Shown one piece after another: positions 5,966 through 6,581 of a stretch of DNA of 6,581 nt. A program made the position numbers and the translations under genes. The notes beneath the pieces are model-generated. The model was not told the origin of the DNA. It saw nothing but the letters and a program-made list of their open reading frames with translations, and made no database searches. This DNA is from Planctomycetota bacterium (GTDB taxonomy: Bacteria; Planctomycetota; UBA8742; SKZP01; JAIOTL01): the NCBI GenBank assembly GCA_021106775.1, contig JAIOTL010000260.1, positions 1 through 6,581 of the forward strand, read 5' to 3'. The stretch's first letter is position 1; every line of letters begins with the position of its first letter.

Positions 5966-6581
5966 CTATGTCTTCGTGATACATGCTTTGATGGGTTTAC
6001 CCTTTATCTTTAATTCGTGATATTCATATGCGGAATCAAGTGTTTTTTCAATATTTAGAGCAAGAACCTCACCAGAAATATAATCGTGGTGTTTCTCAAA
6101 AGCTTGAATTATATCGCCATCTTTTGTGTCGAACTTCAGGCTGATTCTGTCTTCGATTTCGAGTCCGATATTTTTTCGCAAATTCTGCAAATGCCGGATA
6201 ATTTCACGTGCAAAACCTTCCGATTTAAGTTCTTCATCGATTTCGATGTTCAAAACAACGCTAAAATTCTGCTCTTCTGCATGGACGAAATTCTCGGGTA
6301 CGCCCATTTCAACAAAAATTTCATTCTTGCTCAAAAGCACCTTTTTGCCGTCACTCAATTCCACGCTGACATCCCCGCCTTTCGCAATAATATCAATGCT
6401 TTCACCTGTTATCTGCTCGATTAGCGCGTTTGCGACTTCTTTGGCTTTCTGTCCGAATTTTGGTCCGAGAACAGCATAATTCGGCTTAATCGTGTATCTT
6501 AACAGGTCATTATCCTCTTTTGTGAGAACGCGTATTTCCTTGATATTGAGTTCTTCCAAAACATGTTCCTTGAATTCCTGA
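5966..6581 (-). CDS. ileS: Isoleucyl-tRNA synthetase, C-terminal part (5' end outside window)
   Basis: This is the last ~204 residues of isoleucyl-tRNA synthetase, the cytoplasmic enzyme that charges tRNA-Ile. The frame is open to the right edge; a TTG at 6559 is an internal Leu codon, not a start, since in-frame codons before it read QEFKEHV. The fragment begins in the linker LEELNIKEIRVL, typical after the anticodon-binding helices, and continues with the C-terminal domain of the longer, eukaryote-like type of IleRS: YTIKPNYAVLGPKFGQKAKEVANAL, then EIDEELKSEGFAREIIRHLQNLRKNIGLEIEDRISL, which is the family hallmark (EGxAREIxRxxQxxRK). It lacks the Cys-rich zinc-binding end of the short bacterial type. 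The catalytic HIGH and KMSKS motifs and the CP1 editing domain lie outside the window. It ends with TAG at 5968-5966, followed after 31 bases by the B3/B4 gene, probably in one operon. Confidence 0.92.
   Translation of the reverse strand, partial: QEFKEHVLEELNIKEIRVLTKEDNDLLRYTIKPNYAVLGPKFGQKAKEVANALIEQITGESIDIIAKGGDVSVELSDGKKVLLSKNEIFVEMGVPENFVHAEEQNFSVVLNIEIDEELKSEGFAREIIRHLQNLRKNIGLEIEDRISLKFDTKDGDIIQAFEKHHDYISGEVLALNIEKTLDSAYEYHELKIKGKPIKACITKT

Noticed and set aside
6086..6479. Two overlapping plus-strand frames opposite ileS
   Set aside because: They are antisense to the conserved IleRS C-terminal domain, and two different frames are open over the same stretch, which is typical of shadow frames.
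6557..6559. TTG as the start of a separate 197-residue gene
   Set aside because: The frame continues upstream to the window edge with IleRS-like sequence, and the TTG codes for Leu in the linker, so this is a partial ileS.

Overview
This is a 6.6 kb chromosomal stretch with moderate-to-low GC and no sign of mobile DNA. It carries six protein-coding genes, two of them cut by the window edges. The isoleucyl-tRNA synthetase tail has the C-terminal type found in Bacteroidota-related and some other bacteria. Every complete gene, and the first partial one, has a readable purine-rich ribosome binding site 4-6 bases before its ATG. That argues against a typical Bacteroidia genome and would fit a relative such as the Ignavibacteria/Chlorobi side of the FCB group. 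This placement is inference.

Layout: (1) 1-1886, minus strand: an ABC transporter ATPase, followed 12 bases later by a gene for an unrecognised protein with one N-terminal membrane segment, which runs to or past the left edge. The two form an apparent operon. (2) 1887-2016: an AT-rich divergent promoter region. (3) 2017-3603, plus strand: a membrane-bound sensor histidine kinase with a periplasmic sensor, HAMP, HisKA and HATPase domains, and no response regulator in view. (4) 3604-3837: a convergent intergenic region with a degenerate ~38-base tandem repeat and a strong Rho-independent terminator that serves the minus-strand gene to its right. (5) 3838-5067, minus: a lipoprotein of the C45/acyl-transferase-like Ntn hydrolase group that seems to lack the usual cysteine nucleophile. 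(6) 5068-5247: its upstream region, with a near-perfect 18-base palindrome. (7) 5248-5934, minus: a free-standing B3/B4 (PheRS-beta editing-like) domain protein. (8) 5966-6581, minus: the C-terminal part of isoleucyl-tRNA synthetase, 31 bases upstream of the B3/B4 gene.

Functionally, the right end is translation-related (ileS plus a possible tRNA editing or tRNA-binding factor). The centre is an exported lipoprotein of uncertain catalytic state. The left half is a kinase divergent from an ABC ATPase operon, so the kinase pathway might control that operon, but nothing in the sequence proves it. I see no clear new defence or mobile system. The most unusual items are the C45-like lipoprotein without a catalytic cysteine, the stand-alone B3/B4 protein behind ileS, and the unrecognised membrane protein paired with the ABC ATPase.
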